Part shown: one piece after another, positions 24,486 through 35,244 of the stretch | Position numbering within the stretch: the first letter of the stretch is position 1 | Layout of the letters: the number at the start of each line of letters is the position of its first letter | Origin: Luzula sylvatica | Taxonomy: Eukaryota > Streptophyta > Magnoliopsida > Poales > Juncaceae | DNA length: 64,000 nt | Reading direction: 5' to 3' | Assembly: GCA_946800325.1 (NCBI GenBank) | Contig: OX326959.1 | Span: forward strand, 9,692,501 to 9,756,500 | Translations under genes and position numbers: made by a program | The notes under the pieces: generated by a model | Seen by the model: only the letters and a program-made list of their open reading frames with translations | What the model was told of the DNA's origin: nothing | Databases searched by the model: none

Positions 24486-25219
24486 CAGGGCCGGCCCATC
24501 AATAAGGCCAACGAAGTCATGGATTCGGGTCCAAAACTTTTTGGGGTCCAATATTTTTTTTAAGAATACGGCCCAGGATACATCATACACTATGCGGGCT
24601 CATATGCTGTGATAAGATAGCTTTGTCTCACTATGATAATACTTATATAGGGGTCCGGTTTTATAGCCAAGTGTTGAGTGTATAAAGGGAACATAGAAGT
24701 GGTGGGACTAATATAAATTGCATAGACTAGGAACCGGAATTATCCAATAAAAGCCCATTTTAAAATATTTTAAGAGTGAATGTGGAAAGCCCATTCGAGA
24801 AATGGGTTTGTAAGCTTTTGGTTTATTTTCATGTGAAATCCTTCTTAACAAATATTCATATTTTTTTTCCTAAAACAACACACCTTATTAAATTATTATA
24901 CTATGAATATATTTGACATTATAAATAATTTTTAGTATATATGTATATACATATTTTCTTGCTAAAACAACACACCTAAATTAAAATATATATCAACTTT
25001 TTTGATACTTTATTTTCGAAAAATGCAAGAAGATTAATATTTATGTTAAATTTTATAATAATAATATGTTGTTTTGGATTTATTTATTTATTTTTTGTAA
25101 GGTAAAAATAATGTACTAATTTTTTAATTATATATTTGATATTTTTTAGTAAGTTAATTAATTTACGGGTCCACTTTTCAGTTTGACTTCAGGTACTTGA
25201 AAACTATGGACCGGCCCTG
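24486..25219. mobile_element. hAT non-autonomous element with perfect 8-bp target duplication
   Basis: Ends CAGGGCCGGCCC and GGACCGGCCCTG form a terminal inverted repeat. CGTGTACA occurs at both 24478-24485 and 25220-25227, a perfect 8-bp duplication. At 734 bp with no ORF it is a non-autonomous copy of the same family as 15378-16003. It inserted about 70 bases downstream of the LINE-like poly(A) tail. Confidence 0.93.
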
Positions 25220-25227
25220 CGTGTACA

Positions 25228-25881
25228 AAAAACATTCAACAAATGACGCAATATACATAAGCTAAAAATTTCTGTCTTCCTCTCAAAACTCAGTTACGCA
25301 ACGGAGCAAAGTCCCAATTCAGTGACAATCATATTTTCATTGCTTACAATACAAAAAAACCACTACAAAGAAAAAATTGAAATTTTGTATGTGTGAATTT
25401 GCAAAGTATAAATAGATTATGTGAATAACAAATAATATAGGCTGCCAACAAAAAGCAGATTACCAAGCATAAAGACTGTACGAAAAAAATAAAAAAATAA
25501 AAAAAATATATATAAGACTCGACGAATTTGTTGGTTAAAACAAAATTTCTCATACCAACCATTACAAAAATTTCAAATTGTTGACCAACAATAATCAACA
25601 CCAATCACAATTTGCTGTGCGGCGAATGTAGTTTGTTTTGGGCCTTATTCGGCTTAATCATCATATATTTAAATTTCTCTTTTAATACATACATTCTAGC
25701 GTGCTCAAAAAGTAGAACACAGCTAATCCTACTCTACTGTATTACATGAAAAATAAGCTTTAAAGAATTTGAATAATTTTTTTAATTATGCGCTTCAAAA
25801 AAATTTGTTATCAGCAACTGTTATGAATATTACGACTATTAGATTAAAAAAATGCAATAATTCAATTCATGCCCACAGTCC
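25228..25881. other. Spacer, nothing recognised
   Basis: AT-rich sequence. The minus-strand frame 25344-25604 is very hydrophobic low-complexity translation and is not supported as a gene. Confidence 0.4.
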
Positions 25882-25889
25882 ATTACGAA

Positions 25890-26624
25890 TAGGGATGTCA
25901 ATGGGTCGGGTTCGGGTCGGGTATAGGCTCACCCATACCCTTACCCATCTTAATCGGGTAATATCCGTACCCGACCCGTCAACTAAACGGGTAATTTTAC
26001 CCGCCCCGTTTAGTACCCGCGGGTTTTCGGATTACCCACGGGAAATTTTACCCACACCTAAACATATACAAAAACATTAAAATATACGAACGAAAAATAT
26101 ATTTTTTCAAATTAAAATAACATCATAGATTCATATAACATAATAATATCACAAAATCACAAAATAAACAACAAAATATTTTTAAACATAAATTATGGAC
26201 CGTGAATTAATAGAAATTGTATAATAAAACTAAAATTAGTAGAAACGTAAAATAACAGTAAAAACAAAAATAAATAAACATAAATCTAGGAAATTATTTA
26301 TTTTAGTTTATTTACTAAACAAATAAAAAAATAAGTTGTATAATAAATAATCAGTAGAAAACATAGATTAAAACCAATAAAAAATCAACAAAAATAATAA
26401 AATATATAAAAATATTAATATAATGAGAGTTATTAAGAATCGGGTTCGGGTCGGGTATACCCATGGGTCGGGTACGGCCTCACCCATACCCTACCCAACC
26501 CGAGCTGGGTATTTTTTAATCGGGTAATACCCGACCCGCGGGTAGGCTTAATCGGGTATTACCCGACCCGTCTGGGTCGGATACCCGTCGGGCACGGGTA
26601 TTACCCAACCCATTGACATCCCTA
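25890..26624. mobile_element. hAT MITE with GGGTCGGGTTCGGG ends and perfect target duplication
   Basis: TAGGGATGTCAATGGGTCGG at the left and its near-exact reverse complement at the right (CCAACCCATTGACATCCCTA) are terminal inverted repeats. ATTACGAA flanks both sides exactly (25882-25889 and 26625-26632). The subterminal 150 bases on each side are packed with GGGTAATACCCG / CGGGTATTACCC words. The interior is AT-rich and non-coding. Such TAGGGATG-ended, 8-bp-duplicating elements are hAT superfamily. Confidence 0.93.
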
Positions 26625-26954
26625 ATTACGAAATAAAAGACTTGAAACGGAAAAAAAATATAATCTGCCAAAAGAAAGATGGCATTTTTGTCCTTGCTAT
26701 TTACTATGAAGAAACTGTGACACCCTCATTTTCTTTCTACATTTTGTATCACTATCATTTTTCATTTTGCTTATCCAAGTTTTCCCTTTCTGCTCTGCAG
26801 TGCTATGCATAATGGAAAATTTCGCAGAAAATAGAAAACAAAGAATCCTCGCAAGAAAACGTAAAAGAAAATTACATCAAAGTAATGTGTCCTGTTCCGG
26901 TATAAATGTATACACAAATTAATTCTTACTTTGTCTGTGTGTAATGGTGATTTC

Positions 26955-27410
26955 TTAGGAGCATTTCTGCACGTGACCCTTTGTGGGAGATTAATTCAAA
27001 AAATAATCCTTTTTTGCAAATATTTCAAATATAACCTGAAACTGATTTTTAAATCCCGCCGGTACTGGATTTTAAAATCTCGGCGCGATAATGACCTTAA
27101 AAACCGTGTGTGTCAGATTTTGCAATATTAAACTAATACTACCGGATTTTAAAAATCCGCCGTGTTATTTAGTACTAAATACAGGACTTTAAAAATCCGC
27201 CGTGTTATTTAACACTAATTACTGGGTTTTATAAACCCGTAAAAATAATTAACATTAGCTGGCGGATTTTAAAAATCAGCCGGTTTAACTCTTAATTAAA
27301 GAAAATATATATACAATTAAACATAATTAGATAGTGGCAGGCCAGAATTAAAAACCCAATTCAGAAAAAGTCAAATTAAAAAATCGGATTTTAAAAATCA
27401 GCCCACTAAA
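26955..27410 (+). repeat. Left arm of a ~450-bp inverted repeat made of TTTTAAAA palindromes
   Basis: This arm is the reverse complement of 27775-28215 over almost its full length (left AGGAGCATTTCTGCACGTGA, right arm reversed GGAGCATTTCTGCATGTGAC). Inside each arm, short palindromes with a TTTTAAAA core and G/C-rich flanks (such as CCGGATTTTAAAAATCCGCC at about 27141 and GGCGGATTTTAAAAATCAGC at about 27262) recur about seven times. The arms are not related to the flanking Helitron coding remnant and have no long ORF. If transcribed, the region could fold into a long hairpin; that is inference. Confidence 0.85.
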
Positions 27411-27774
27411 AACCAAAAAAAAAAAAGCCTGGGGAGTTGAATTGTGCTACAGTTCCACTTTATCGAAGACAAAAAAACCAGCCCATTATTATGAACTTTT
27501 GGATAGTTTTTCTTTTTCCTTTTCATAGCTGCCTTTTTTCTCTTCTAGGGTTTTTTGAAATAAGAGATAATTAAATTATTATGTTGGACCAAAAAACCAT
27601 TAAAAGGTTGAATTGTGCTACAGACCATACGTTGCCATTAAAAGACAAAAAAACCAGCCCATTATTATTTACTTTTTCAGAAAAAGTCAAATTCACGATT
27701 CATGTTGAAGACATTGTTGCCAGAATCTCTAACCTCTTTTTAAAATCTAATTATTTTTGTTTTGTTTTTTAATG
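27411..27774. repeat. Spacer of the inverted repeat, with a direct duplication
   Basis: TTGAATTGTGCTACAG followed a little later by AGACAAAAAAACCAGCCCAT occurs twice (about 27437-27488 and 27608-27663), so the spacer holds a direct repeat of roughly 60 bases. The short frame at 27581-27772 overlaps it and is not supported as a gene. Confidence 0.7.
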
Positions 27775-28215
27775 AGCTGGTTTTTAAAACCCGATTATTT
27801 AATTTGACTTTTTCTGATCCGGATTTTTAAATCCCGTCTGCCACTGTTAATTAAGTTTAATTGTATACATTTTCTTGAATTATGAGTTAAACCGACTGGT
27901 TTTTAAAACTCGCCGGTTAGTGTTAATTATTTTGACGGATTTATAAACCCCGGTAATTCATGCTAAATAACACGGCGGATTTTTAAAGTCCGGAATTTAG
28001 TGCCATATAACACGGCAGATTTTTAAAATCCGGTAGTATTAATTTAATACTGCAAAAGTTCACACACGGTTTTTAAGGTCGTTAGTGCACCTAGATTTTA
28101 AAATCTGGTGCCGACGGGATTTAAAAACCTGTTTCATATTATATTTGAAATATTTGCAAAAAAAGGGTTATTTTTTGAATTAATCTCCCATAAAGGGTCA
28201 CATGCAGAAATGCTC
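27775..28215 (-). repeat. Right arm of the TTTTAAAA-palindrome inverted repeat
   Basis: See 26955-27410. This arm ends exactly where Helitron-derived protein sequence starts (about 28229), so the hairpin sits on or next to the 5' side of the Helitron coding remnant. Confidence 0.85.
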
Positions 28216-28228
28216 CGATTTCTTATAC

Positions 28229-29130
28229 AATGCAGCTGCTTCAAACGCTTCTTCTTGCTCGATTTACAATATTGGTTCATCTGACTATATTTGCCCATAT
28301 TGTCCTGTTTTTTTCTGGTACGAAGAAAGATGTAAAAACACATCAAGACTTAATGCAAACAAATACAACCTTTGTTGTCGTCAAGGCCGGGTTCATTTAC
28401 CTGCTTCTCATGAACCTCCAACTCTACAATATTTACTTGATCCGGCAAACACATTACAATTCTTGCATTTCAAAGACAATATACGTACGCATGTATAATT
28501 CGATGTTTGCTTTTACTTTTATGGGTGCCAAAATTGATGATAGAATTAATGATGGATAAGGACCATACATTTTTAAAGTATCTGGTGAAAATTGTCATAG
28601 AATGGGATCTTTCTTACCTGAACCTGGAAAAAAGCCTGCATATGCTCAACAATACATGTATGACACATCAAATGAAATGAAAACAGATTAAACTCGCTTG
28701 AAAGTCCCAACACAACTGCAAGATCTGAAATTGTGTCGCGTCTTATAAACATGCTGAACGAATCGAATCCTATTGTACATACTTTTCAAAATCACTATAA
28801 TCAATTTTCTCAAGAAGACATTCCGAATTTTAAACTACGTATACTTGGAGATCGTTCAGAAACTTCTTCACATTATGCCTTTCCATCAGCAAGTGAGGTT
28901 GTAGGTTTGGTAGTTGATGATATTACTTCAGAGGAACAGTATCGCGACATTATTATACATAAACAAGGGCATGAATTACAACGAATGAACCACATTCATC
29001 CCAGTTTCATGGCACTTCAATATCCGCTTCTTTTTCCTTACGGAGAAGATGGTTATCATGATAAAATCAGCTACTTCGACGAAAGAACGAGATATTGTTT
29101 TTTAAGATGGCTCAACGAAAATATTAGTGA
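28229..29130 (+). pseudogene. Helitron Rep/helicase protein, N-terminal remnant
   Basis: Three overlapping plus-strand frames together read as the N-terminal part of a plant Helitron replicase. A cysteine motif region (YICPYCPVFFWYEER then NLCCRQGRVHLP) leads into YNSMFAFTFMGAKID, MGSFLPEPGKKPAYAQQYMY and INMLNESNPIVHTF. Then come VVGLVVDD and HPSFMALQYPLLFPYGEDGY, the conserved block before the Helitron-like N domain. Damage: a frameshift near 28480, an in-frame TAA at about 28557 and another at about 28689. The catalytic HUH Rep motifs and the whole PIF1-type helicase are absent; sequence jumps from FLRWLNEN into a different C-terminal exon. A dead, internally deleted autonomous Helitron. 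Confidence 0.85.
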
Positions 29131-29468
29131 ATCAACAACCCCAGTATCGACACCAAATACAACAAGGACTGAAGCAACAGCACTGCCATCAACAAGCAAA
29201 AACACCTGCCAAGATTACTGGATCTAAAAGAGCATTCGAAAGGTATAAAATTAAAAAAAAAACACAATATTGACAATTTTATTGCTGAAAAATGAACACT
29301 TAATTTTTTTCAATCGCATAGCAATTCGAGGGGAAAGGAGAAAACCAGCGACGCAAGCAAAGAATCAACACTGAAAAAAAAACCCGGCACAAAAACTTAT
29401 CATCAGGTGAGCCATCTAAAAAAATAGCCAAAGTCATATGCAACACTAACTCATCTACCTCATGCTAA
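29131..29468 (+). pseudogene. C-terminal exons of a Helitron-carried (RPA-like?) gene, joined to the Rep remnant
   Basis: Reading continues as a Ser/Thr-rich linker (TTPVSTPNTTRTEAT). After a one-base frameshift near 29205 it reads AKITGSKRAFE. A GT at 29243 and an AG at 29320-29321 bound a short intron. The last exon (29322-29468) is open and basic: RRKQRINTEKKTRHK then LSSGEPSKKIAKV, ending at TAA. Plant Helitrons often carry a replication-protein-A-like gene with a lysine/arginine-rich tail, so an RPA-like identity is reasonable but rests on composition and context only. The deletion removed everything between the two genes' conserved cores. Confidence 0.45.
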
Positions 29469-29913
29469 GTCTCACGAAGAAGACGCGTAAAAAGCCTTGG
29501 ATGATACAATGTGCAGCAGTCGTAATATTTTGTAACGTGTTTGAGCTATGAAATGTCTTGATGTTTTGCTCTATATTCTTAAGTAGGAGAGATTGAGAGG
29601 AAATTTTGGTTTTGTATAATTAAGGTCCTCTTGGATGATACAATGCTAGGTTTTGAACATTGCACTTTAAATTTATTTCTTTTTTCATGTTTCCTGTTTA
29701 GGCCTAAAAATTAATTTGTCATGACAATTGTATTCATCTTCATATTTGAGCAGGCTAATATCTGTCTAGACCATAAACTATCATGTTTGCCCAATTCATT
29801 TACACAAAAAAAAACTAGGCAATACATAAAAAATTGAAGAAAACAAAACAAAACATCAAAATAACACACAAACTTTATAAAACAAACGCGCAAATGCGCG
29901 GGTTCAACGCTAG
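29469..29913 (+). mobile_element. Helitron 3' terminal region ending in hairpin + CTAG
   Basis: The CGCGCA..TGCGCG hairpin (29887-29900) followed by GGTTCAACG and CTAG (29910-29913), with host T next, is the canonical Helitron 3' terminus. It lies downstream of and on the same strand as the Rep remnant, so the element runs left of here. I could not identify its TC 5' end; it may lie left of the palindrome inverted repeat. Confidence 0.85.
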
Positions 29914-30426
29914 TTTATACAAATTTAGAGAAGTGTATAACACGCACCTCTATTTCGACGAGACTAAACTGTGATATTTTATACATTCTTTTTAATTAGG
30001 TTCGAAAATGTTTAAGATCTTAAACCGTGAAGAAGTGATAAATAATATTTTTACCACGAGACTATATATAATTGTTAAATTATCTTATTATACTTTTGTA
30101 TAACACGAGACTAAAGCGTGATATTTTATACATTCTTTTTTAGATTTTTAAGAAATTTATACTTCTTTAACTTTTTGTAAATGATAAATAATATTTTTAT
30201 TTTCATGTATATATTTTTATTCACGAAAATTGTTCGGGTGAAAATGAAAATAAATTATTAGGTGTATTAAAATTAGAAAAAATAGATAAATGTGACAAAG
30301 CTTTACAACTAATCATGGATACACTTGTAATATGTTTCATAAGATAAATTATAAAATCTGTGTTATAGTTGAATCTTAATCACAAGAGACTGCTCCTCCA
30401 ACTATAACGACCAACCGCAACAAGAA

Positions 30427-30428
<2 letters not shown>
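29914..30428. other. Spacer, nothing recognised
   Basis: AT-rich, with a short imperfect direct repeat (GAGACTAAACTGTGATATTT at about 29960 and GAGACTAAAGCGTGATATTT at about 30108). Confidence 0.45.

Positions 30429-30502
<74 letters not shown>
30429..30502. repeat. (AT)n microsatellite
   Basis: Uninterrupted AT dinucleotides for about 73 bases. Confidence 0.97.
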
Positions 30503-30505
<3 letters not shown>

Positions 30506-30639
30506 AATCTTAACCAACGCTTTGTTCCATACACTTTATTACTGTCATTCTATATTCAACGTCATCTTGAAAATACTTGTTATTACTTGATTTTGTAATA
30601 AGTTCCCACGAAACAATTGTTTTTTGTGTTTTGTAATTA

Positions 30640-31060
30640 ACATACAATTTCATAAGATACTTAACTAATAAATTGGGATTCATTATACAAATCAATATTT
30701 CATTATTATTGATTTCTTCCAATATCTTATACAAAGTAAAATATGAAATAATTAATCAAAAAAAAGTAAAATATAAAATATACATTCATTTCCACTGTTC
30801 GAATTATGATTCTCATCTTGTGATATATAAAAGATATACTGGGTTTTCAATATGTATATGATCATACTATATATAAGTATTGTCATGCTTTTTAGGATAT
30901 TTACCTAACTTGATTTTCACGCAAAAAAATTGTTTGGATGAATGCACTGAGAATATATTAATTTTTATTGGAGATTAATGCATTTTTGCATGTTTCCACA
31001 AATCATGCAATTAACATGTTTGGATGAATGCATATTTTCAATAAAGGTTTTTTACCGTGC
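30640..31060 (-). repeat. Inverted copy of the 63490-63770 segment
   Basis: Read in reverse complement, this matches the right edge of the window: GCATTCATCCAAACATGTT, TTTTGCGTGAAAATCAAGTT, AAAGCATGACAATACTTATA, then GAGAATCATAATTCGAACAG. A third, partial copy lies at 49600-49800. It is a dispersed, possibly transposon-derived repeat without coding capacity. Confidence 0.7.
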
Positions 31061-31400
31061 CCCAAATATTTTCATGCGAATCGTGACGACATCACGATTT
31101 TCAATTAACACCCTAATTAATAATTAGGAATTTAATTATTAATTGTTAAATTATTTCTAATTAACTGTTAATTGTTGGAAACTCTGATTACATATTTTTT
31201 CATTAATCAGGAATTAAATATTAATCCACTTATTAATTAATGTGTTAATTAAAAATGGTAATGTCATCATGATTTTCACGAGGAATTAAAAATGGTAATG
31301 TCATCACGATTTTCATTAATCAGGAATTAAATATTAATCCACTTATGAGTAATTATGAAAATAGTTAGAATTAGTTATGAGTGTTTATAATTATAATTCA

Positions 31401-31430
31401 CTAGGTAAATACCCGCGCGTTGCTGCGGGT
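31401..31430 (-). mobile_element. Helitron 3' terminus (minus strand)
   Basis: On the minus strand ACCCGCAGCAACGCGCGGGT forms a hairpin, then ATTTAC and CTAG (31401-31404), followed by host T. The Helitron extends to the right of this point. Its 5' TC end was not identified, and the degenerate tandem array at 32560-33215 may be inside it. Confidence 0.75.
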
Positions 31431-32559
31431 GTATTCATTAATGTTTTAAGTACACGAAATATCATATTTTTTGTACATGTCAATCAAAAAAATATGTTTG
31501 TTTTCAGCATGCTCGTTACAATAAAAACAAGAATGTAATCGTTCATATTTCCAAAAAAAAATAGGTTACATTAATAAACATAAATGTATAACAAAAAATA
31601 CATACATCTCACCTTCCACGCTATATACCTAAAAAAATTAGGGTTTGCAATTCAGAATTAATTAATAAGATTCATAGCGCTTTCATTGCAAATAATTCTC
31701 CAATCTCAACTAATTCCACCAGGTGCACACTACAGTTTCGATCAATAATTGGAATATGTTTTTAAGTCCAACTGTTTTATGATATTTAAAAGCATAAGTT
31801 TCCTGCTTCACCGTATCTTAACAACTAAAATCCTAAATTAAGTATATACACAAAATCCGAAATTATATTATAAATTAAGATTCATAGGTACCCATGAATC
31901 AAAAATTAAGTATATAATTCAAAATAATAAATACTACCTAAAATCAAAATCCTAAATTAAGTATATAATATGAAAATGTAATCTGAAATTAATTATATAA
32001 TTAAAATATATATATATATTAAATATATAAATAATACTTTATCAAGATCTTTTTCAAGATTATACAGAACTAATTTTTTTTTTATCAAGACCTTACCATG
32101 AAAAATGAGCTCTTTCATGAGTCTTTTGAAAAAATTATTTATGAATGATCAAATCCTCGAAACTTGGGAAACAAAATCACAAATTCAAAGTATTATTAAA
32201 AATTACATTGAGAACACTAACCTCTCCTTCGTCTTTTCCCAAACCTTCAACATAGTTATACAACATATACAACATGATTATATTACTCACCATGCAACTT
32301 CAAAATTAATAAGCAAAATATTTTAAAGAAAAGATAATGACCATAACTACACAATCATTATTTACACCATTCATAAGAAAAATTTAAGCAAACTAAGAGA
32401 AAAAGATTGTATAAAAAGACCAAATTTTTTTGCCAAGGAATAGCAAACTGACATTCAAAAACAATATAAGAAATAATCGAAATAACATTTATTAATAAAG
32501 AAATATCATCAAAAAGATAAACTTAATTTTCAAATTAGAACATTAGTCGTTCAAAATTT

Positions 32560-33215
32560 GAGAAACAGCCCTACAATGTCACAAATAACTTTGTACGATT
32601 TAAAAATATTAAATAAACCTTAAAGATCTGAAAATTTATAAAACCTGAAAATTTCATAAATACCATTATAATACATGAAAATATGAAATATATCTCTCGA
32701 AAACCTGAAAATTTCAAAAATGCCCTTCTAAAACTGAAAACATCAAATGTACCCTTCAAAATATGAACATTTCAAAAAAAAAACCTCATTAAACCTGAAA
32801 CTATCGAATAAGACCTTCTACAATATGAAAATTAAAAATAAGACCTCATAAAATCTGAAAAAATCAAATACACCCTTCGAAAAAAAAATGAAAAACGAAG
32901 CCTCGTAAAACATGAAAATATTTAATACACCCTTCTACAAACAGGAATTCCATTGTACAATTCGATAATATCAAATATACCCTTGTACCAACTTCCTAAA
33001 ATGTTAAAATAACAAAAATACCCCAGAAAAGTTACAAAATATCCGTATAATAACTGAAAATATAAAATATACCTCCCCTAAACATGAAAAATAAAATAAA
33101 AAATGCCCTTCTAGAGTCTGAAAATTTGGAATATACCTTCCAATATATGACATTAAAAAAATGACCTTATAAGAGATGAACATATGGAGTATGCTCCACG
33201 AAATATGAGAATTTA
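32560..33215. repeat. Degenerate ~30-bp tandem array
   Basis: Units of the type ACCTGAAAATTTCATAAATA alternate with CAAATATACCCTTC from about 32625 on (GAAAATATGAAATATATCTC, GAAAACATCAAATGTACCCT, GAAAAAATCAAATACACCCT). Around twenty diverged units are readable. The small frames here are only the repeat in translation. Bases 31431-32559 hold no recognised gene. Confidence 0.7.
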
Positions 33216-33544
33216 TAAAAACATTGTAATGGAAAATTGTTCCATAGGAAATTGGTCGATTGAAGAATACATCTGTAGTTTAATACTTAATTAGAGCAAT
33301 CTCTGTTGGATTCAATTGGAAATAGTGATCTTTTAAAGATTTTGTTGCTCTATTACTAAATTGAAAATTAACTTTTTAGTCCTTAAAAAATATTTATATA
33401 TATCTTTTTGGAATTTTCAAATACATACTTGAATTCAATATACTAAATTGCAATGCTTTATTAAGTACCAAATATCTTCTTGGTTTTCTAATAAAGAACC
33501 AAAATGCACCAATATATTGTACAAGATTTTTTTTCTGTAATTAC

Positions 33545-34288
33545 TAGGAGTGTTCAAACAGTTTGGTTTATTTGGTTACTGGACCGAACCTGTCAATTTT
33601 GATTATTTGGTTCGGTTTAGTGGATTTTTTGGTTCGGTTTGGTTTAGAATTAGTGTTTTTCGGTTTTTATAGGTTCGGATCGGTTTTGTGTTTTGAAAAC
33701 CGAACAAAACAGAACCGACCATTATAATTATCACGTGACATGCAAAAATATACGGTATAATAGAAATTTGGAATGCGTAAAATATTTGAATGGATCATAT
33801 TCATAATAATGTGACTTTATAGGTTTGAAATGATAGAGTTAGGTCTATTTTTATTAAATAAAATTGGTGAAATTTTGCATTCGAGTAATAATAAATATTG
33901 GTGAATTTTAGTTAATAGATTTGATGTTATTTTGCACTGATAGTTCGAACTGATTATTTTTATTTTAAAAAAATTGAGCATTCCTCTCTTTGTTGTGTGA
34001 ATTGAATTACATAATTAACTATTATATGTGGCAACTAGAAATTGATTTTTGTTATTTATATATATGAAAGTGATAGAGTATGTCTTGTATAAATTGATTA
34101 CACTGCATTCTTATTCGGTTTGGTTTAATCGAATAATCCAGTTAAACCGTTTGGTTTAACTGGTTCGTTTTTAGTTTGGTTCGAATATTTATTTGGTCGG
34201 TTCGGTTTAGATTTAATTTGGTTCGGTTTAAATTGATTTTACTTTAAATGATTCGGTTTGATCCGAACCGACCATTTGAACGTCGCTA
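33545..34288. mobile_element. hAT MITE of the AACCGAACCG family
   Basis: The left end TAGGAGTGTTCAAACAGTTT pairs with the reversed right end TAGCGACGTTCAAATGGTCG. GTAATTAC (33537-33544) and GTAATTAT (34289-34296) are a 7-of-8 target duplication. Subterminal GGTTCGGTTT words are dense at both ends and the centre is AT-rich, without coding. At 744 bp it matches the reconstructed size of the interrupted relative at 56360-63440 (about 802 bp without its inserts). Confidence 0.85.
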
Positions 34289-35244
34289 GTAATTATCAAG
34301 AGTAAAAATTAAGAATGTGAGTACTTAAAATCTTGTTTTATCGATTGAACATATATAATATGCAATAAAGAAGCTTCAATTGTCTATAATATTTTTCACG
34401 TGGATCAGTTTTCTGATCAGCTCATTTGTTAATTAACGACAGACAATAAAAAAAATCAAAATCGAGAATATATTTTATGTCGACTCCTATGAAATATCCA
34501 CGATCAATAGAACATGTACGTGTATGTGATGTGTTCGGAGGAGAGAACCAGCAAGAATAATGAAGGAAGTGAGAGAGATAGATATCGACAATATTTGCAT
34601 GGCTCTCTGACGTTCTCACATTTACATGTTTCGATTTCTTTCCCATGTTGTAAAGATGATAATTGAATATATTTGTTGGATTCGGTAAGTATAAAATCTC
34701 AGATGGATGTTCTATTTAAAATGTGTAAGGCTTTTATTTTAATTTATTTTGTATTTTTATTATTTTTGAATTCGGTTAAACTTCTAAGTAAAATATGGGG
34801 ATTAATGAATTTAATTTAATTGTTAAATCTTGAAGAAAAATGTCGGCGATCTACTAGGCTATGAAGATCTAATATATTATGAATTCATTGACAATTTAAT
34901 AAGAATTATTGTTATTAGATTAAACAAAAAAACCTTATATATTCTTCATTCATTCACAATATATGATTTTTATGTCAAAAACTCAATTAACTAGGCGATG
35001 AGTTCATTGACAATTTAGTAAGGTTTTGGAGAGATGAATTACGAAGACCAATAAGAAAAGTACAATAAAAAGTTTATAATTCGCTTCGAATATATATTTC
35101 TCGAATTATCTCGTGAATCGTGACATGATTATGTTGGTTCCCACCCATGTCATGCTTATCCTCCCATTCAATATTTCTTTCCAACAAAAAACTAAATTTT
35201 AATCCCTAAACCCAAATTCAACCAAAATTGAGACGATATTATTC
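34289..35244. other. Spacer before the minisatellite
   Basis: No gene recognised. The 74-codon minus-strand frame at 34422-34646 has no known domain. Confidence 0.4.

Noticed and set aside
28134..28346. 70-codon minus-strand frame
   Set aside because: Overlaps the inverted-repeat arm and the Helitron coding remnant on the other strand; no domain.
30510..30861. Small frames beside the (AT)n tract
   Set aside because: They lie in a dispersed non-coding repeat and have no recognisable similarity.
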